Shown here: piece by piece, positions 32,585 to 51,497 of the stretch
Layout: every line of letters begins with the position of its first letter
How positions within the stretch are numbered: the stretch's first letter is position 1
From: Amoebidium appalachense
Lineage: Eukaryota > Ichthyosporea
DNA: 64,000 bases
Direction: 5' to 3'
Assembly (NCBI GenBank): GCA_963693365.1
Contig: CAVNZM010000012.1
Coordinates: 5,518,001-5,582,000 of the forward strand
Made by a program: the position numbers and the translations under genes
The notes under the pieces: model-generated
Seen by the model: the letters and a program-made list of their open reading frames with translations, nothing else
The model's database searches: none
Told to the model about the DNA's origin: nothing

Positions 32585-34248
32585 CTATGACGGTGCGGCC
32601 AGTGCTGCAGCCGTTGCCTGGAGGCATTTGTGTGAGCATAGCACGTGGGCCAGCGGCAGTTTGTGGCCCAGCAGGGGCTCCATGGCCACCAGCTGGCTGG
32701 GCCCCTCGAACACACCCCCCGCACAGTGGCTGCACTTCTGCCCATCCCTGCAACCCCACATCCCCTCAGTCCTGCCCCACCCACTTATGCATCTAACCCT
32801 ACCCACCTATACATTTAACCGCACTCCACTGCACATCTAACCGCACCTACCTACATATATATCTCAAGTGCACCCACCTACACATTTAACCCCACCCGTT
32901 TGCATCTGCCCCCCACCTAACCCGACCCACCTGTAGCTGGCCACCAACTCCTGTGGACACGTTTCGGGCCCAAGCACCAGGCGCTTGCATGTCGCAGTGC
33001 GCAGGCACAGCTCCCTAAGCGAGGGGGGACCGGCAGGGCCAGGGCGTTGGACAGGCTCCGTCAGCAGAGGATTGGCACTGGGAGAGAGGGTCAGGGGCCA
33101 GGGGCCAGGGCACGTGTATGTTTGTGGGCAGGCACGTACCTCACGTTCAGCACCTTGAGGGTCTTGAGGCGGCCCAGCTCCACCGGCAGCCACTGCAGCT
33201 GGTTGTTGGCCACAGACAGCTCCTGCAGGTGCTTCAGCTGCCCCACCACCTGCACTTCCACCCAAGGCAAACCCACACAGGCCCCCACCACACATGAGCA
33301 CACACAATAGGGGAATCTGCAGGGGCAGTGACTGAGGCCATCCATGGCGCCCTTCTGATACACAGTGGGCGTTTTTTGGCTCAAGGATAAAGGGGTCTAT
33401 GAGACAGCCTGTCCCTTACCAGCTCCTCCATGGGTGTTGCTATTAGAGTGCGTGGGGCAAGTGTCGGTGGTTTACGCTCTATGCGGTGTTGGGTGGAGCC
33501 AGGGGGGGGGGGGGGGGGGGGGGGGGGAGAAGGGGGGGATGTTGGGCAGGGAGTGCTTGGAAGCTACAGGCACCTGGGGCAGGGCAGTCAGGCGGTTGTT
33601 GCGCAGCACCAGCACGGTCAGGTTGCCCAAGTCCAGCAGCTGCCGTGGGAAGGCTGCCAGCCGGTTGTTGCTGAGAAACAGCTGCAGCCGCCCTGGCCGT
33701 GATGGCCCGGCTGCCCTCTGCCCCGTAGCAGAAGTGTGCAAGGTCCCTCACCTCGTCAGGGAGCGTGCTCAGCGAAAGCCCTGCACCCAGTTTAGTGTGT
33801 TATGGTGCAGGCACCAAACAGAATCCGGATATGCTCAAGTTTCACCAGGCTGAGCACTGTGACATGTCCCCGACTATAAAAAGAACCCTGAGCATCTTCA
33901 CACTGCTATTGCCGATCTTGGTTCAGCCAGTGTTCTTCCTGTTTGTGTGCGTTCATCCTTGCGTGTGAGAGCGTGCCTAGGCGCTTGTGCTTTTGCGTGT
34001 GTGTGTAAACAGGGTTGACTGGGTTGGGTGAGGTTGGGGGTTGGGTCATTCACAGCTGAAACGGGGTCAGGCTTAGTGTTACCTGAGAGGTCCAGAGAGA
34101 TCCGAGGGTTGTCGGACAGGAATTCCGCGTTGATCAGGTCCCGTGCCTTTTGCAGCGCCGTGGCTTCCAGGTCTTGGGCACTCCTGAAAGTCGATGGGGC
34201 AGAGTTGTGCCTTCGCCAGTGTGCCATTCTCGTGTTGCCAAAGAACAC
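32585..34248 (-). CDS. LRRC58: LRRC58-like leucine-rich repeat protein with C-terminal Cys motif
   Basis: Six exons: 34083-34248, 33752-33780, 33574-33681, 33140-33249, 32931-33077, 32585-32747 (stop TAG), about 240 aa with consistent phases. LRR units: ISLDLSG, LSLSTLPDE, LFLSNNRLAAFPRQLLDLGN, VLVLRNNRLTALP, LQELSVANNQLQWLPVELGR, LKVLNVSANPLL. After the repeats come PPSLRELCLRTATCKRL and a C-terminal module CSHCAGGVFEGP ... HVLCSHKC, matching the layout of LRRC58 (GNPL, then CPNPKCGGVYFD and LCSPEC). LRRC58 has been linked to CUL2/5-type ligase substrate recognition in animals, so that role here is inference. The first ATG is 34248 and an alternative is 34227. The protein is shorter than vertebrate LRRC58 (about 370 aa). 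Confidence 0.82.
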
Positions 34249-34956
34249 TACTGTACCTTGTATCTACGGTGCTTGCTTAAAACAGAAGCTTGCTAGAGCT
34301 GCAGTAACAAACTCGAAAGAATGAACCAGTGCGGAGTCAAGGCTAGACTACAACTTTGTCACCTCTGCCTCCTTTTGGTGTGGGGAAGCCACGTGATACA
34401 GACGGGAAGTTTTAGGAAGAAAAGGAGGAGCAACACAGCCTCTGTTACTAAACGACCACTCAAAACGAACTATGTATGACCACCTTCACGTAATGGTGTG
34501 TACGCTCAGAGAGTGCGCTACTGTACCTTGTTGCGTGCTCCCTGAAAAGTACCCGCCGCTAACACACTTTGGGGTATGCACGGTCGCAAAGGTAAAGTTG
34601 CGGGGGTGGCCAGCCAGCTTGTGTGTGCATTTGTGATATCACAAAATTTCCCAGCTTTCATCAATTTTGAATTTGGCGCCACATGCGACCAGCCAATCAT
34701 ATTGGTGCATTGAAAGAATGACGCAAAATGACGTCAGTCGCTGACCCATATTCCAAAAAAAAAAAAAAAAAAAAAAAAAGGGCGGGGGGGGGGGATGTAT
34801 GCGTTCGAGGGTTGGAAATATGGAGGAGACAACAAAGAGCAACAACAAAACGTCACAAACGTGGGAAATCGCACAATCAAAACGATTAAGCGTGCAGGCA
34901 GAAGACACTTGAACAGAGCCCATCATCAGGGGGGTTCCTTCGCCTCCACAAAAGTA

Positions 34957-34989
<33 letters not shown>

Positions 34990-35172
34990 GGAGGGGGGGA
35001 ACAGTCGCTGTCAGCCCTGGTGACGTTTTCACTTGCACAGGCACTGAATAAAACAGCTGCTACGGAAGCTTTTGGTCACGTTAGCTGCCCCACTACGACC
35101 ACCAAGCACACCACTTGGAGAGCCTTGCTCCTGCAGACCATTTCTCTTTATTCAGGCCCTGCTGGATGTTTG
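34249..35172. other. Spacer between LRRC58-like start and the RGG gene
   Basis: No gene. Contains an A27 run followed by GGGCGGGGGGGGG (34757-34795; the only A-before-G order seen) and a G30-class run (34959-34992). Confidence 0.55.
35147..35152 (-). terminator. Poly(A) signal AATAAA of the RGG-box gene
   Basis: AATAAA on the minus strand, 21 bp past the stop codon of the RGG-box protein gene. Confidence 0.65.
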
Positions 35173-35624
35173 CTAGTCGCTGGCAGCCACGGGGTCCTGG
35201 CCGTTGGGCTGCATTTGGCTACGGTACTCACCCAGAAAGTCTGCAGCCCTATAGTCAGTGGCCGCCTGCCAGACACAACCTGGATAGCCTGGGTGGCAGC
35301 GAACGGCCAGGCAGCAAGGGGAGGAAGGGACCCACCTATATAGGGCTTTGTGAGGGGAAAGTAGGAGCTGGCACCGCCCACAGCCCCCCAGCCTGACTCT
35401 GGCCGGTCCTCCAGCACCTTGACGCTGCCTGCAGGTGCCCTGTCAGTGTCACCCCACTGGAGGTGCCGCGCTAAAAAAGCTTGTGCGTGCTCGGAGTCAC
35501 AACATACATAATGACGAAAAGCTCCCCCCCCCCCCCCCCCCCCCCCCCCCTCTCCCTCCCCCCCCCCCGATGGCCCACAAACAAAAATGAACGTGTGGGC
35601 GCGCGCTCACACACACACGCACAG

Positions 35625-35664
<40 letters not shown>

Positions 35665-36868
35665 ACCCACACAAACCCTAGCTGCTTGGTTCCTTGGTCC
35701 CGATAAAGCCAAGCAACTGGTGGCTTCGCGTGTGCGTGTGTGTGGGGAGGGGGGGGGGAGGGGGGGGGGAGGGGGGGGGGGGTATGCAAACATACCATCA
35801 GTTCGTTGTCGCACAGCCTCTTCGTATTCTGCACCCCCCCCACCCGTCAGCACTGCCTATGCAGATATGGCCCACCCAGGGCACCCAACAGGCACGGGGC
35901 ACCCACTATCGCTGAGGTACCTCTCCACCGCCTTGCCGTCAAACCCCCTCGGTGCCGCCTGCTGCTCAGCCCCCGCCTGTGCTTGCCTGCCCCCACAGTC
36001 AGCAACCTGCCCCATGAAGCAGACTCCGGGGCAGTTTTGAGGCCCGGCTGGGCCCCCGCTCCAAAGGCGGCCATGAAACATGCGGCACAGAGAGAGACAT
36101 ATGGGGGGTAAGGGGGAGCTAAAACCAAGAGTCACTAGGTTTTGATCTGCAAAGGGAAGTGGAAAGGGCTACCACGAGGGGTTGGACAGACTAACAAGAG
36201 AAGAAACCCGAGCCCACTGAGGAAAGACTCTGGATGAAGGGGGTTGGGCAGGTGGAAGAACGCAAAACAGCGGGAGGGACATAGCCTCGGAGGAATAATC
36301 ATGAGGCGGAAACGAAGGAGGGCTTGAGGTGGCGTCCGTGGGCGATGGAGGAAGCGGGAGGGGCGAGAGGGAAGGGTGGGGGGTGAGGAGAGGGGGAGGC
36401 AGCAGTAGCCTGGCACAAGCAACTCAACACCAGGCAACACGAAACCCAAGAGGCCTTGGTCACAAGTGTGTGCACATGACGCCAACACACAGAGAGACTG
36501 AGTTGCGCGGTAGGGGTTGTTATTTCCAAGTTTTTTTTTTTTTTTGGAGGGGGGAGGGAGGGGAAGTTGGGGGGAGGAGGGGGGGTAATAGCATGCCACC
36601 CCCTTGCAGGCACATACCTAGCGTGTTCACCGGCCTTGGCCCCCGGGCCACCGTAACCACGGCCCCGTGAAGCATACCCCGAGTCTGTATAGGCCCACGG
36701 TCAGAGCGCCTGCCCTAGGCCTGCAGCCCCCGTCTAAAGAAAGGGGAACAGAAAGAGGCACACACCTGAATATTGCTCACGGGGTGGACCACCGTGCCTC
36801 TCAAACCCCCCCCGACCCCTTGATGCCCCCCCCTCCCCACCGCCCCTTGGTTTCCTCCTGGTGCTCAT
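35173..36868 (-). CDS. Unrecognised RG/RGG-box protein
   Basis: Exons with good borders: 36766-36868 (MSTRRKPRGGGEGGASRGRG), 36618-36684 (SGYASRGRGYGGPGAKAG), 35907-35986 (GFDGKAVERYLSDKY junction), 35796-35828 (YEEAVRQRTD), 35336-35439 (GSVKVLEDRPESGWGAVGG, SSYFPLTKPYI), 35173-35240 (DFLGEYRSQMQPNGQDPVAASD, TAG). An exon near 35690-35717 (CCACCAGTTGC...) has weak sites, and the phase from exon 4 to the 35439 exon is unresolved. The Arg-Gly-rich N terminus suggests RNA binding, but no RRM or other named domain is visible. The reading is supported by consistent phases in the first four exons and a poly(A) signal just downstream. Function unknown. Confidence 0.6.
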
Positions 36869-42641
<5,773 letters not shown>

Positions 42642-43881
42642 TTGGAGACGCAGATACACACGTGCACATACACATAGACACACAGGCAACTCACACACGA
42701 TCCACACGACACACACACACACACACATACCACATGCACACGAGCCACACCATTTTGCCCGTTGAACGTTTAGGCACACGCACGCGCACACCCAAACACA
42801 ACACACACACACACACACACACACATACACACACACACACACCACACAAGTCACATAATACATAGACACACGACGTCATGCCCGTAGAACGTGTACATGC
42901 AAAAACCACGCACGGAGAACGAGTGCACACCGCGCACATGGGCAGGCAGGTGCAGCACATAGTGTAACAGGGTTGTTGCTAGTAGGGGGCATGCAGGGCA
43001 CGTCCACCACCCTGTGCGGGCCACCACACTGCACATGCCCCGGCCCCGGCCGGCCCAGTGGGCCGCATGTAAATAATACGCCACTGATTTGAATACGCAC
43101 GTGTGTGTCTGCTTTGTGTCCGGTGGCATATATAACATGCCACCGATATGAAAACCCACATGTGTGCCTGTGTGGCCCCAGGGCATGCAAGTAACATGCT
43201 GCTCATGTGGATGTGCCCACGGCATGCAAGAAGTTGCAGCTCTGATGTGTGTCTGTTTTATGTGTTGCCCGGCGGCATGCCCGTTACGTGCCACCGACCG
43301 CACATCCACGTGTGGGCCCATTTATTCTCTGGCCGCATGCAACAACTGTTGTGTCCTAGGGGTATGCCACTGGCTCATGATTAACGCCAGGCGACATCTC
43401 CAGATCTGGAGAGAGGGGTCATTGTTGTTGTATGAAGCAATCGGATGCTTTGAGTGTTGGCAATGCTTTATTGAGCAATCAGAACACTTCAGGGTCATGT
43501 GATCATTCCCAATAACCAATCAAAAAGCTTCCCTGTTTTACCAGCTAACCAGCAGGGTGTTGGAAATCACTTTCTGAACAGCCAATAACGGGTCATTTTA
43601 AATAGCCAATAGCCAGATGCCACAGACCCTCAGCATGACCCTGAACCAACCATACGCCTGTAGAGTGATCTTGATTGCATGCCATCTAGCTTTGTCCAGT
43701 GACTATACCCAGTATGTCATGGAAGAAGCAGGGAGACAGCAGTCAAAAGTTTCGTGTAGTACTAACATTAGGCACGCACATAAGCTGCTGATGCTATGCA
43801 TGTGCACATGTGTTTATTGGCAGGTTGTCTCTTGGCCGGCCGCCTGCCACCTCATGCACCGTGCATGCATCATGTGGGCTG
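42642..43881. other. Convergent spacer between G alpha and SF3A1
   Basis: CA-rich sequence (42650-42870), a degenerate tandem repeat (about 43050-43330) and a lower-GC, CCAAT-rich stretch (43380-43640). No coding exon supported. Confidence 0.55.
43050..43330. repeat. Degenerate tandem repeat, about 55-65 bp units
   Basis: Successive blocks each begin with a GGCATGCAAGTAACATGC-like segment, then a CCACCGAT-like and a CACATGTGTG-like segment. Four or so diverged copies. Confidence 0.5.
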
Positions 43882-45410
43882 CTACCTGCCGCCCCGCAGC
43901 TTGAGGGTCAGCTGCACCAGTGACCCACTGGGGATGTTGTAGAAGGCAAGTGTCTCCGTGTCCTGCAGCAACAAATCAGCCCCTGCACGTGTGCCCCCCA
44001 ACATACCCATATGGGCGCACACGCACACAACCACACACCCACACACCCACCCACATACCTTGACAAAGTGGGGCCCGATCTGCAGCTTCTGCTTTGCCGG
44101 GGGCAGGCCTGTGTGTGCAGCAATAAATGCCTTGAGGTCAGCCACCCTAGCCATGGGCGGTAGGCTTGTGGGCAGGGTCTGGCCCTGCAGCCGCCACTCA
44201 GTCTTGTCGGCCATGACTGGCACCTGCACCGTCAGCGCCACTGGGCCCTGCACACCCACAGCCAATCAGCACCCACCAACCATGTTTTCATCGAATCAAA
44301 AGCAAGCCACCGATTCAGTGGTAGAGCAGGTACGGAAAAACATGCTGAACATGCGGCAGTGGCTTGCGTTGACATCGCACAATCCGTTTCGTTACACCCT
44401 TAATGTGGAAATCAGAAACACGATTTCAGTGGTCACCGACAGGCCGATTCTGCGGCAACTGCCACAACTGTTGAAATTGAAAGGTGCACGAATCCCAGTA
44501 TCGTTTGCATCACTCACAAGACTTGAATGCTGATTGGGACGTCTTCCCTTTGGCAATCAGGACATCAAAACTGATTGGCCACAAGCAATCCAGCCATGCT
44601 TTCCACCTATGAGGGCCCTACCGGGTGCATTGCAGCCCATCTCGTCTGGTCGATCAGCTGGTGCTCCAGCCTGATTCGCTTGGCTGATGGCTCATCATCG
44701 TCATCGTCATCATCAGCGGGTGCAGGCACAGAGGGGGGGGCTGCAGGGGGGGGCATGCCTGCAGCCACATATATGGTCAGCAATCACCCACCAGCCACAC
44801 ACAGACATGCACACACATGCACAGGCAGGCATACACATGCACAGGCATGCACACACATGCACAGGCATGAACACACATGCACAGACATGCACATGCACGG
44901 CACTGCACCTTGGGGCATGCCGGGCATGTGCATCATGGGGGCACCGAAGGGCATGCCGGGGGCACCGGGGAAGGGCATGCCGGGCAGCATGGGTGGCCGC
45001 ATCAGTCCCAGAGCCCTGCAGCCAAGTGTCAGTCCGGCCCAAACATCATATTTGCCGTTCTACCTCCAAAGAGACAGCTAAGCTCGCAAATACAAGGGGG
45101 TAGGTCACAGGTCCCCACTTTCAGGGTAGTACCAAAGGTCACCCCCATTGAATCAGATCAGATATCACCACTATCACACTAGACGAACAATAAACGAGCA
45201 GTCCCCACCAACCAAGCAGACCAAAGGCCACCTATCCGATTTGCAACTACCATGGGGCACTCACGGTGGCCTGGCCAGTGCACCCAGCACCTGGGGGGCA
45301 GGCTGCAGGGGTGCGCCAGTCAGTGTGATGCCGCCTGGCCGCAGCTGGGGCACCTGCGGCCCAATCTTGTCGGCCGGGGATGGCCTGTGTGCCCCCGTCA
45401 GCATTGCTTA

Positions 45411-45448
<38 letters not shown>

Positions 45449-45663
45449 TTTTTCCACGTACGCCAATCCGTGTGCGGCCTGCAGTGCAGCCAGCTTTTCC
45501 TGTGGGGTCACTGCCTGCATGGCCAGCTTGCTTGTGACCGAGATGCTGGAGCTGTAGCCGTCCCACGTCACCTTCTTGGTCTCCTCCGTGCCCTGATACC
45601 AACATGATCCCATCAGCCCCACCACTCACCACCATCCCACCCCGTAGCCTCCACCCCCCCCCC

Positions 45664-45717
<54 letters not shown>

Positions 45718-46072
45718 ACTCCCCCCACACCATGCGCCTACCTTTGCGCCGGGCTTTGCCGTGTCGTCACCGAAGATGTCAGTGCGGTGGGGGGCCATCA
45801 TCTTGAGAGCCTCCTCCATCGCAGGCCCTGCATCCCCACCAGTCAGCACCAGCACGTGCGCATTCACTGGCCCCGTGAATTGGCCCAAGATACAACCCCT
45901 CTCCCCACCATCCCTACTCCCCCCCCCCCCCCCCCCCAAACACACACACACACACACACACATACACACACACCGTTCCCAGAAATAAATGCCCATTAAC
46001 CTTAGCCCCCCCCCCCCCTTCCCCCTTCCCCCTTCCCCACCCTCCTCCCTCTTCAAAAAAAAAAATTCCCAC

Positions 46073-46142
<70 letters not shown>

Positions 46143-47987
46143 TATGGAACTTCTTCATCAACCCCCCTCCCCCCTTCCCTCCCGCCGGCCCTACACCAAC
46201 CCTCAGACCCCGTTCCCCATCCTTCTTGCCCCCCTCCCCCCCCCTCCTCCCCTCCCCCCCTTGCCCATCCCCTCACCACCCCCCACCCACACACGTACCT
46301 CCCACATATGCCTCGCCACCTGCAGCACGGTCCCTCTCTGCCCTCTCCCTCTGCTCTCTCCAGCGGGGGTCCAGCAGCTCGATGCGGATGTGCTCCTGGA
46401 TCTCCCCCACAAGGATGCTCTGCACCGCACACACACACACGTCAGATCACTGCCCATCAGCAGCACCCCCCCCCCCCCATCCCCGAGGCCACGTACCTGC
46501 TTGCACAGGGGGCACACTTGGTACTTCTGCTGCCCAGATGCCTTCTTGGCTGTGGGCCCACTGTCAGCATCACAACCCACCAAGCCCATCCAAGACACAC
46601 ACACCAGCATCACGGTAGTCGACACACGGAGATACACAGTTAGGCTTGAAAATTGAAAAGGCATTAGGAATGAAGCGGACTGGAATGAAGCGCACGCGCA
46701 CACACACACAAGTAAACGCATGCAAGGACGCAGGGCCCATGGCTTGCACACAGACACCCCAGCACACACCCTCACCCAGAGATGAAGGCCCGCACATGCC
46801 ACACATGCACAGACACGGACACACACAGGCGCATACAGTTAGGCTTGAAAATTGAAAAGGCATTAGGGAATGAAGCGGACTGCAGAGAGAGTCATTGGTT
46901 CGACCATTGCCACTTGTGTCTTGGTTGGTTCCAAGTTCCCTTTGGAACCAACCAACCCCCCCCTCCCCCCTCCCCCCCCCCCCCCCCCCATAAAAAGGAA
47001 AGAAAAAAAAAGGAAAAAAAAAAACCCGAACACACAGACAAGCACATGCAGACACTCGGACACACACACTTGACCTACACACAACACAGACACGTACATC
47101 TGACAACAGATACGCACAAAGACATGTGCAAGAGGGCACAGAGTCCCAAGAGAGTGCTCATAGAGAAAATCGTGAACACGCACCTAGAGATATGCACAAA
47201 CAGGTGCACACACAAAGGCACACACACTCACAAACTCCAGCATGCACCCGGCATGCATGCCCACACACAGATACACAGGCGCGCACACAGATACACACAC
47301 ACACACACGCACACATGCACACACACACACACACGCACGCACACACTCACCCCCCCACACACACACACACCCACACCCACACACACCCTTCTTGGGGTCG
47401 TAGTCCTTGACGATGACCTGTGATGGCTCTGGGGCCGACACTGGCTCTGCAAACTGCTGCTCTTGAACCTGTTGGCAAGGTCAGCACCCACCACCAACCC
47501 GCCCAACACAGCCGCGCACATCTACACACACACCGGCATGTGGAGATTTGCACAAAACCTACGCACAAAACCTACTCCGGAAAAGAGACACACAGACACA
47601 CATACAAAATACACAGAGTCCAACACAAACACAGGCACATGTTACACATGTAAGGAGACACACAGAGAGGCACACACACCTGCACAAATGCACAGAGACA
47701 CACATGCGCGCGCACACACATGCACACGCACACGCAAGCACACAGACACAGGCACGTGCACGCGTGCATGCACACACACACACACAAAAAAAAAAAAAAG
47801 ACACACACACACACACATGCACGCACGTGCGCGAGCACACACACAAACACACACACACACACGTACACGCGCGCATGCACACACACCCATCCACCCACCC
47901 ACCCACCCACCCACCCATCCACACACACGCGCGTGTGTACACGCGTGCATGCACACACGCCCACCCACCCACCCACCAACACCCACA

Positions 47988-48042
<55 letters not shown>

Positions 48043-51000
48043 CGGTGTTGGGGACTCTACGTCCATGTCCACGTCCATATCCACCTCCTCAACCTCCATG
48101 TCCTGTCCCTGCCTGTCAGCACTCCCTTCAAACCCCCCCCCCCCCCTGTCTGCGAACCCACCTGGTCCCTCTCTGGCTCCATCTCCTCCACAGGCTCTCC
48201 CTCTGCCTGTTCCTCCTCTTCCTCCTCCCCCCCCTCCTCCCCCACCTCCTCCTCGTACTCTGGCTCTGGCTGGATGCCCAGCTGCCGCATGGCCTCGAGT
48301 CTCTCCTGCTCCAGCACTCGCACAGCAAGCGTCTTGGGCTGCAGCACACGTCAGCACGTGCAGCAACACACACACAGCACACACGTGCTGCCACACACAG
48401 CACACACACTGCACGTACATCGACAGGCGGGGGCAGGTCTGTGTCTTCGTCCTCGGGGAAGGGCACGGTCTCGACGATGACAAAGTCGTGCCAGTCGATG
48501 CTCATGTACTCCACTGCAAGCCCAGCCACCAGGCAGATTAATTAAAGCAAGCAAGCCCATATTCAAATTAAATAAAGCAAGCAAACCCCCCAGTCACGTC
48601 CCGGCAACCCCCCCAGGCTACCAAGCAGATTTCAGCCCCTTCCCCCCCCGTCCCGTTCCCCCCCCCCCCCCAACCCAACCCCAACCACCCCATCCCTCCG
48701 CCGCCAATCAGACTCCAGCCCCTTAATCTCAAGCCCCACCCGCCAGGCACCATTCTATTCCACCAACCCCCCCCTTACATCTCTCCCTCTCTGCCTCGAC
48801 CTCCTCCCTCTTCTTCCTCTGCAGCTCCAGCTTTGCCCATGCCACCCGCTTGTCGATGCGCTGCAGCACCTGCCCACACCCCCATGGTTGGTATGTCAGT
48901 GCTTGTGTGTGTGTGTGAACCTCGCTCCCTCCCTCTCTAGCTCCGTCTTTGTGTGTGTACCCCTCTGCCCCCCTCAGTGTGTGCGTGTATGTACCAACCC
49001 ACCTTCAGCGTATGTGTGTGTGCATCCCCCCCCCCTGCTTCCTCCCTCCCCTCCCCACTGTGCACCTCTGACCTCTCGTTTGTGTGTGGTGCCCCCCCCC
49101 CCCCCCCCCCCCCCGTGTTTATATGTGCACCTCCGTCCCCCCCCCCCCCCCCCCCCCCCCCCCCACCACCACCACCACCCCTCTCCCCTCCCCCCCCGGT
49201 TGCATGTGTGCACTGTGCAATCCTCACCCCGGGCCCCCTCCCCCCTCCCCGACGTCAACCTCCACACATGCCCACAGAGTATTTGTGTGTGCACCCCTCA
49301 ATCCTCCCGCCCAAAATGTTTGCGTGCACCCCTCAATCCTCCCGCCCAAAATGTTTGCGTGCACCCCTCAATCCCCCCTCCCCCCTCCCCCCCCCCCCCC
49401 CCCCCCCCCCAGGTGTTTGTGTGTGTGCACTCCCTAACACCCAGCGTCTGTGTGTCCACCCATCCCCCCCCCCCCCCCCCCCCTTTCTCCCCCGTCTATT
49501 GTCACCCCTCACTCCCCCCCTCCCTTCGCCTCCCCTTTAGCCCACCAGTGGTTTTTGGTGTGTGCAACCCTCGCACCTCCCCACACGCAGCGCCTGTGTG
49601 GGTGCACCCCCTCCCCAGTGTTTGTGTCCGTGCACCCATCCCTCTCTCCGCCCCCACCCCCCCAGTGTTTGTGTGTGTGTCCTCCCCCCTCCCTCCCCCC
49701 CCCATCCCTGTGTGTATGCACCCCTCAACCCCACCCCCCACCCCCCACCCCCCAGTGTTTGTGTAGGTGCGCCCTCCTCCCCCCCTCCCCCCTCCCTCCA
49801 CTGTGATTATGCCCCAGGGCCGTACCTCGCTCTTGCTGAGGGCATCCATGCGCAGACCCTCCTTGACCCCCTTGGGTGGAATCATCACCTGCCCCCATAA
49901 ACGTCAACACCCCCTTCCTCCCACACCCACTGCCAAACACCCCTTCCCTTCCCCCCTCCCCTCCTTCTCCCCCTCCCCCCGCCCCCCCACCTTTGTGTAC
50001 TGCTCGACCAGCTTAGTGAAGTAGTTGAAGAGGGAGTGCTGGGGCTTGAGGAAGTCAAAATGGTAGTTTCGTGCCTCCCTGCGCATCAGGTCTCGCAGGA
50101 ACCCCTGCCCGTTGCGGGCCACAAAAAGTGCCGTCAGCTTGACCAGCGAGCTGCATCGCCCCCGCCAACGTCAGCATCCCCCCCTACCAAACCCCCCTCT
50201 CCCCCCTGACACGCACATGTCCTGGGCCGATATTGTGGGCACTGTGACGCTAAATTCAAAGTCTGGGGGGGGCTCTACGGGCTTTGACGCCTCCACGGGT
50301 GCTGCTGCTTGCCGTGTCTCCGCTGCCTGCGCCTGGGTGGCTGTCAGCTCTCATCCTCCCCTCCCCCCCCCCCCCCAAAAAAGCCCCCCCCGCGCCCCAC
50401 CAAGCCCCCCCCAGCCTGTCCCCCACATACCTTCTGTGCCTGGCCTGGTGCTGGTGCTGTGCCCAACCCCGTGTCAGCACCACAGACACACACACAGGCC
50501 CGTGCCCACAGACCACCCGTGTGTCCACCCGGCCCCACGTGGAGCCCAACCATGCATATTGAAATAATGTACAAGTGCATAGGCCCAACCATGCATATTG
50601 AAATAATGTACAAGTGCATAGGCCCAACCATCCATATTGAAATAATGTACAAGTGCATAGGCCCAACCATCCATATTGAAATAATGTACAAGTGCATAGG
50701 CCCCCGACAGCCCCACACAGGTATTCCACATAAGGCAAACCTCACCCGTCCACCCACTCAACCATACACCGGCACCAACCCCCCTCCCCCTCCCCCTCCC
50801 CCTCCCCACACACACACATACACACACACGTACACACACATACACACACACATACACACACACACACACACATACACACAAACATACACACACGCATACA
50901 CACACACATACACACACACCACATGCACCAAACGCAGTGCACGTTTTCGCCGCCACCAACACCCACCTCCCCATGAAAAACAGGCCCGCTTGCAACACCA

Positions 51001-51497
51001 CACATCCAGCCACCCGCACAACCACAAAAACCGTACACATGCACACACCCACATAAAGAGCCCGTCCAGCACACACCTTGGCCCCCGTCCCTGACACGCA
51101 TCTGGTAGTACGCATGGTAGGGGTCGCCTAGGTTCAGAAACGAGAACTTGGGGTTTTTAGCCTCGTTCTGTCGCACCTTCTCCTCAAACTCGGCTCCATT
51201 CCTGGACACGAACTGGGCCGTCTTGTCGATAATGTCTGGGCGTGAGTTAGGGCAGAAAACCCAGAAATAAGAAAAAGGAAGACGGTAACAGGCCAGCGCA
51301 CAAGGGTTCTACCAGCAGATGTTGTTGTTTTTGTTTTTTTTGGTTCCGGCGCGGGGGGGGGGGGGGGGAGGGGGAGAAAGGAGGGGGGGAGCAATTGAAA
51401 GGATACTGCGCAGCTCTGGGGGCGGGTAGATGATGCCCACTATCTTGGTGGCTATGGCAGACGCCGCCGGCTGCTCGTCCCTGTTGGCTTCCACCAT
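43882..51497 (-). CDS. SF3A1: Splicing factor 3A subunit 1 (SF3a120 / Prp21)
   Basis: U2 snRNP component. About 20 exons. First 51407-51497 (MVEANRDEQ ... [12 protein letters not shown]), second 51077-51235 (SURP1: [33 protein letters not shown]), then around 50435 (small), 50210-50340 ([12 protein letters not shown]), 49992-50153 (SURP2: [35 protein letters not shown]), 49826-49890 (IPPKGV), 48778-48872, 48419-48515 ([12 protein letters not shown]), 48162-48340, 48043-48112, 47390-47470 ([10 protein letters not shown]), 46498-46555, 46300-46420 ([12 protein letters not shown]), 45742-45828 (HRTDIFGDD), 45470-45595 ([10 protein letters not shown]), 45265-45385, 44905-45016 (Pro/Met/Gly-rich), 44650-44757, 44059-44247, 43882-43962. 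The C-terminal ubiquitin-like domain ends LKLRGGR. Mid-protein exon borders are approximate. Confidence 0.95.
45656..45714. repeat. C-run followed by (CA)n in SF3A1 intron
   Basis: About 28 C then about 16 CA units. The same order recurs at 45918-45975 and 46074-46115, the latter followed by (GA)n. Confidence 0.95.
47170..48040. repeat. CA-rich microsatellite region in SF3A1 introns
   Basis: Long imperfect (CA)n, (CACC)n and CACG arrays surrounding the small exon at 47390-47470. Overlapping long ORFs of Thr-His or Cys-Val are repeat artefacts. Confidence 0.9.
48900..49800. repeat. C-rich, minisatellite-like intron of SF3A1
   Basis: A 900-bp intron built of recurrent units containing TGTTTGTGTGTG and CCCC runs, including two to three direct copies of a 35-bp unit with TCCCGCCCAAAATGTTTGCG (49300-49370). 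No coding signal. Confidence 0.75.
50547..50702. repeat. 39-bp minisatellite, four copies
   Basis: Four tandem 39-bp units, almost identical (one CATGCAT/CATCCAT change), each containing TTGAAATAATGTACAAGTGC, in an SF3A1 intron. The AT-rich unit stands out from the CA/C-rich surroundings. Confidence 0.95.
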
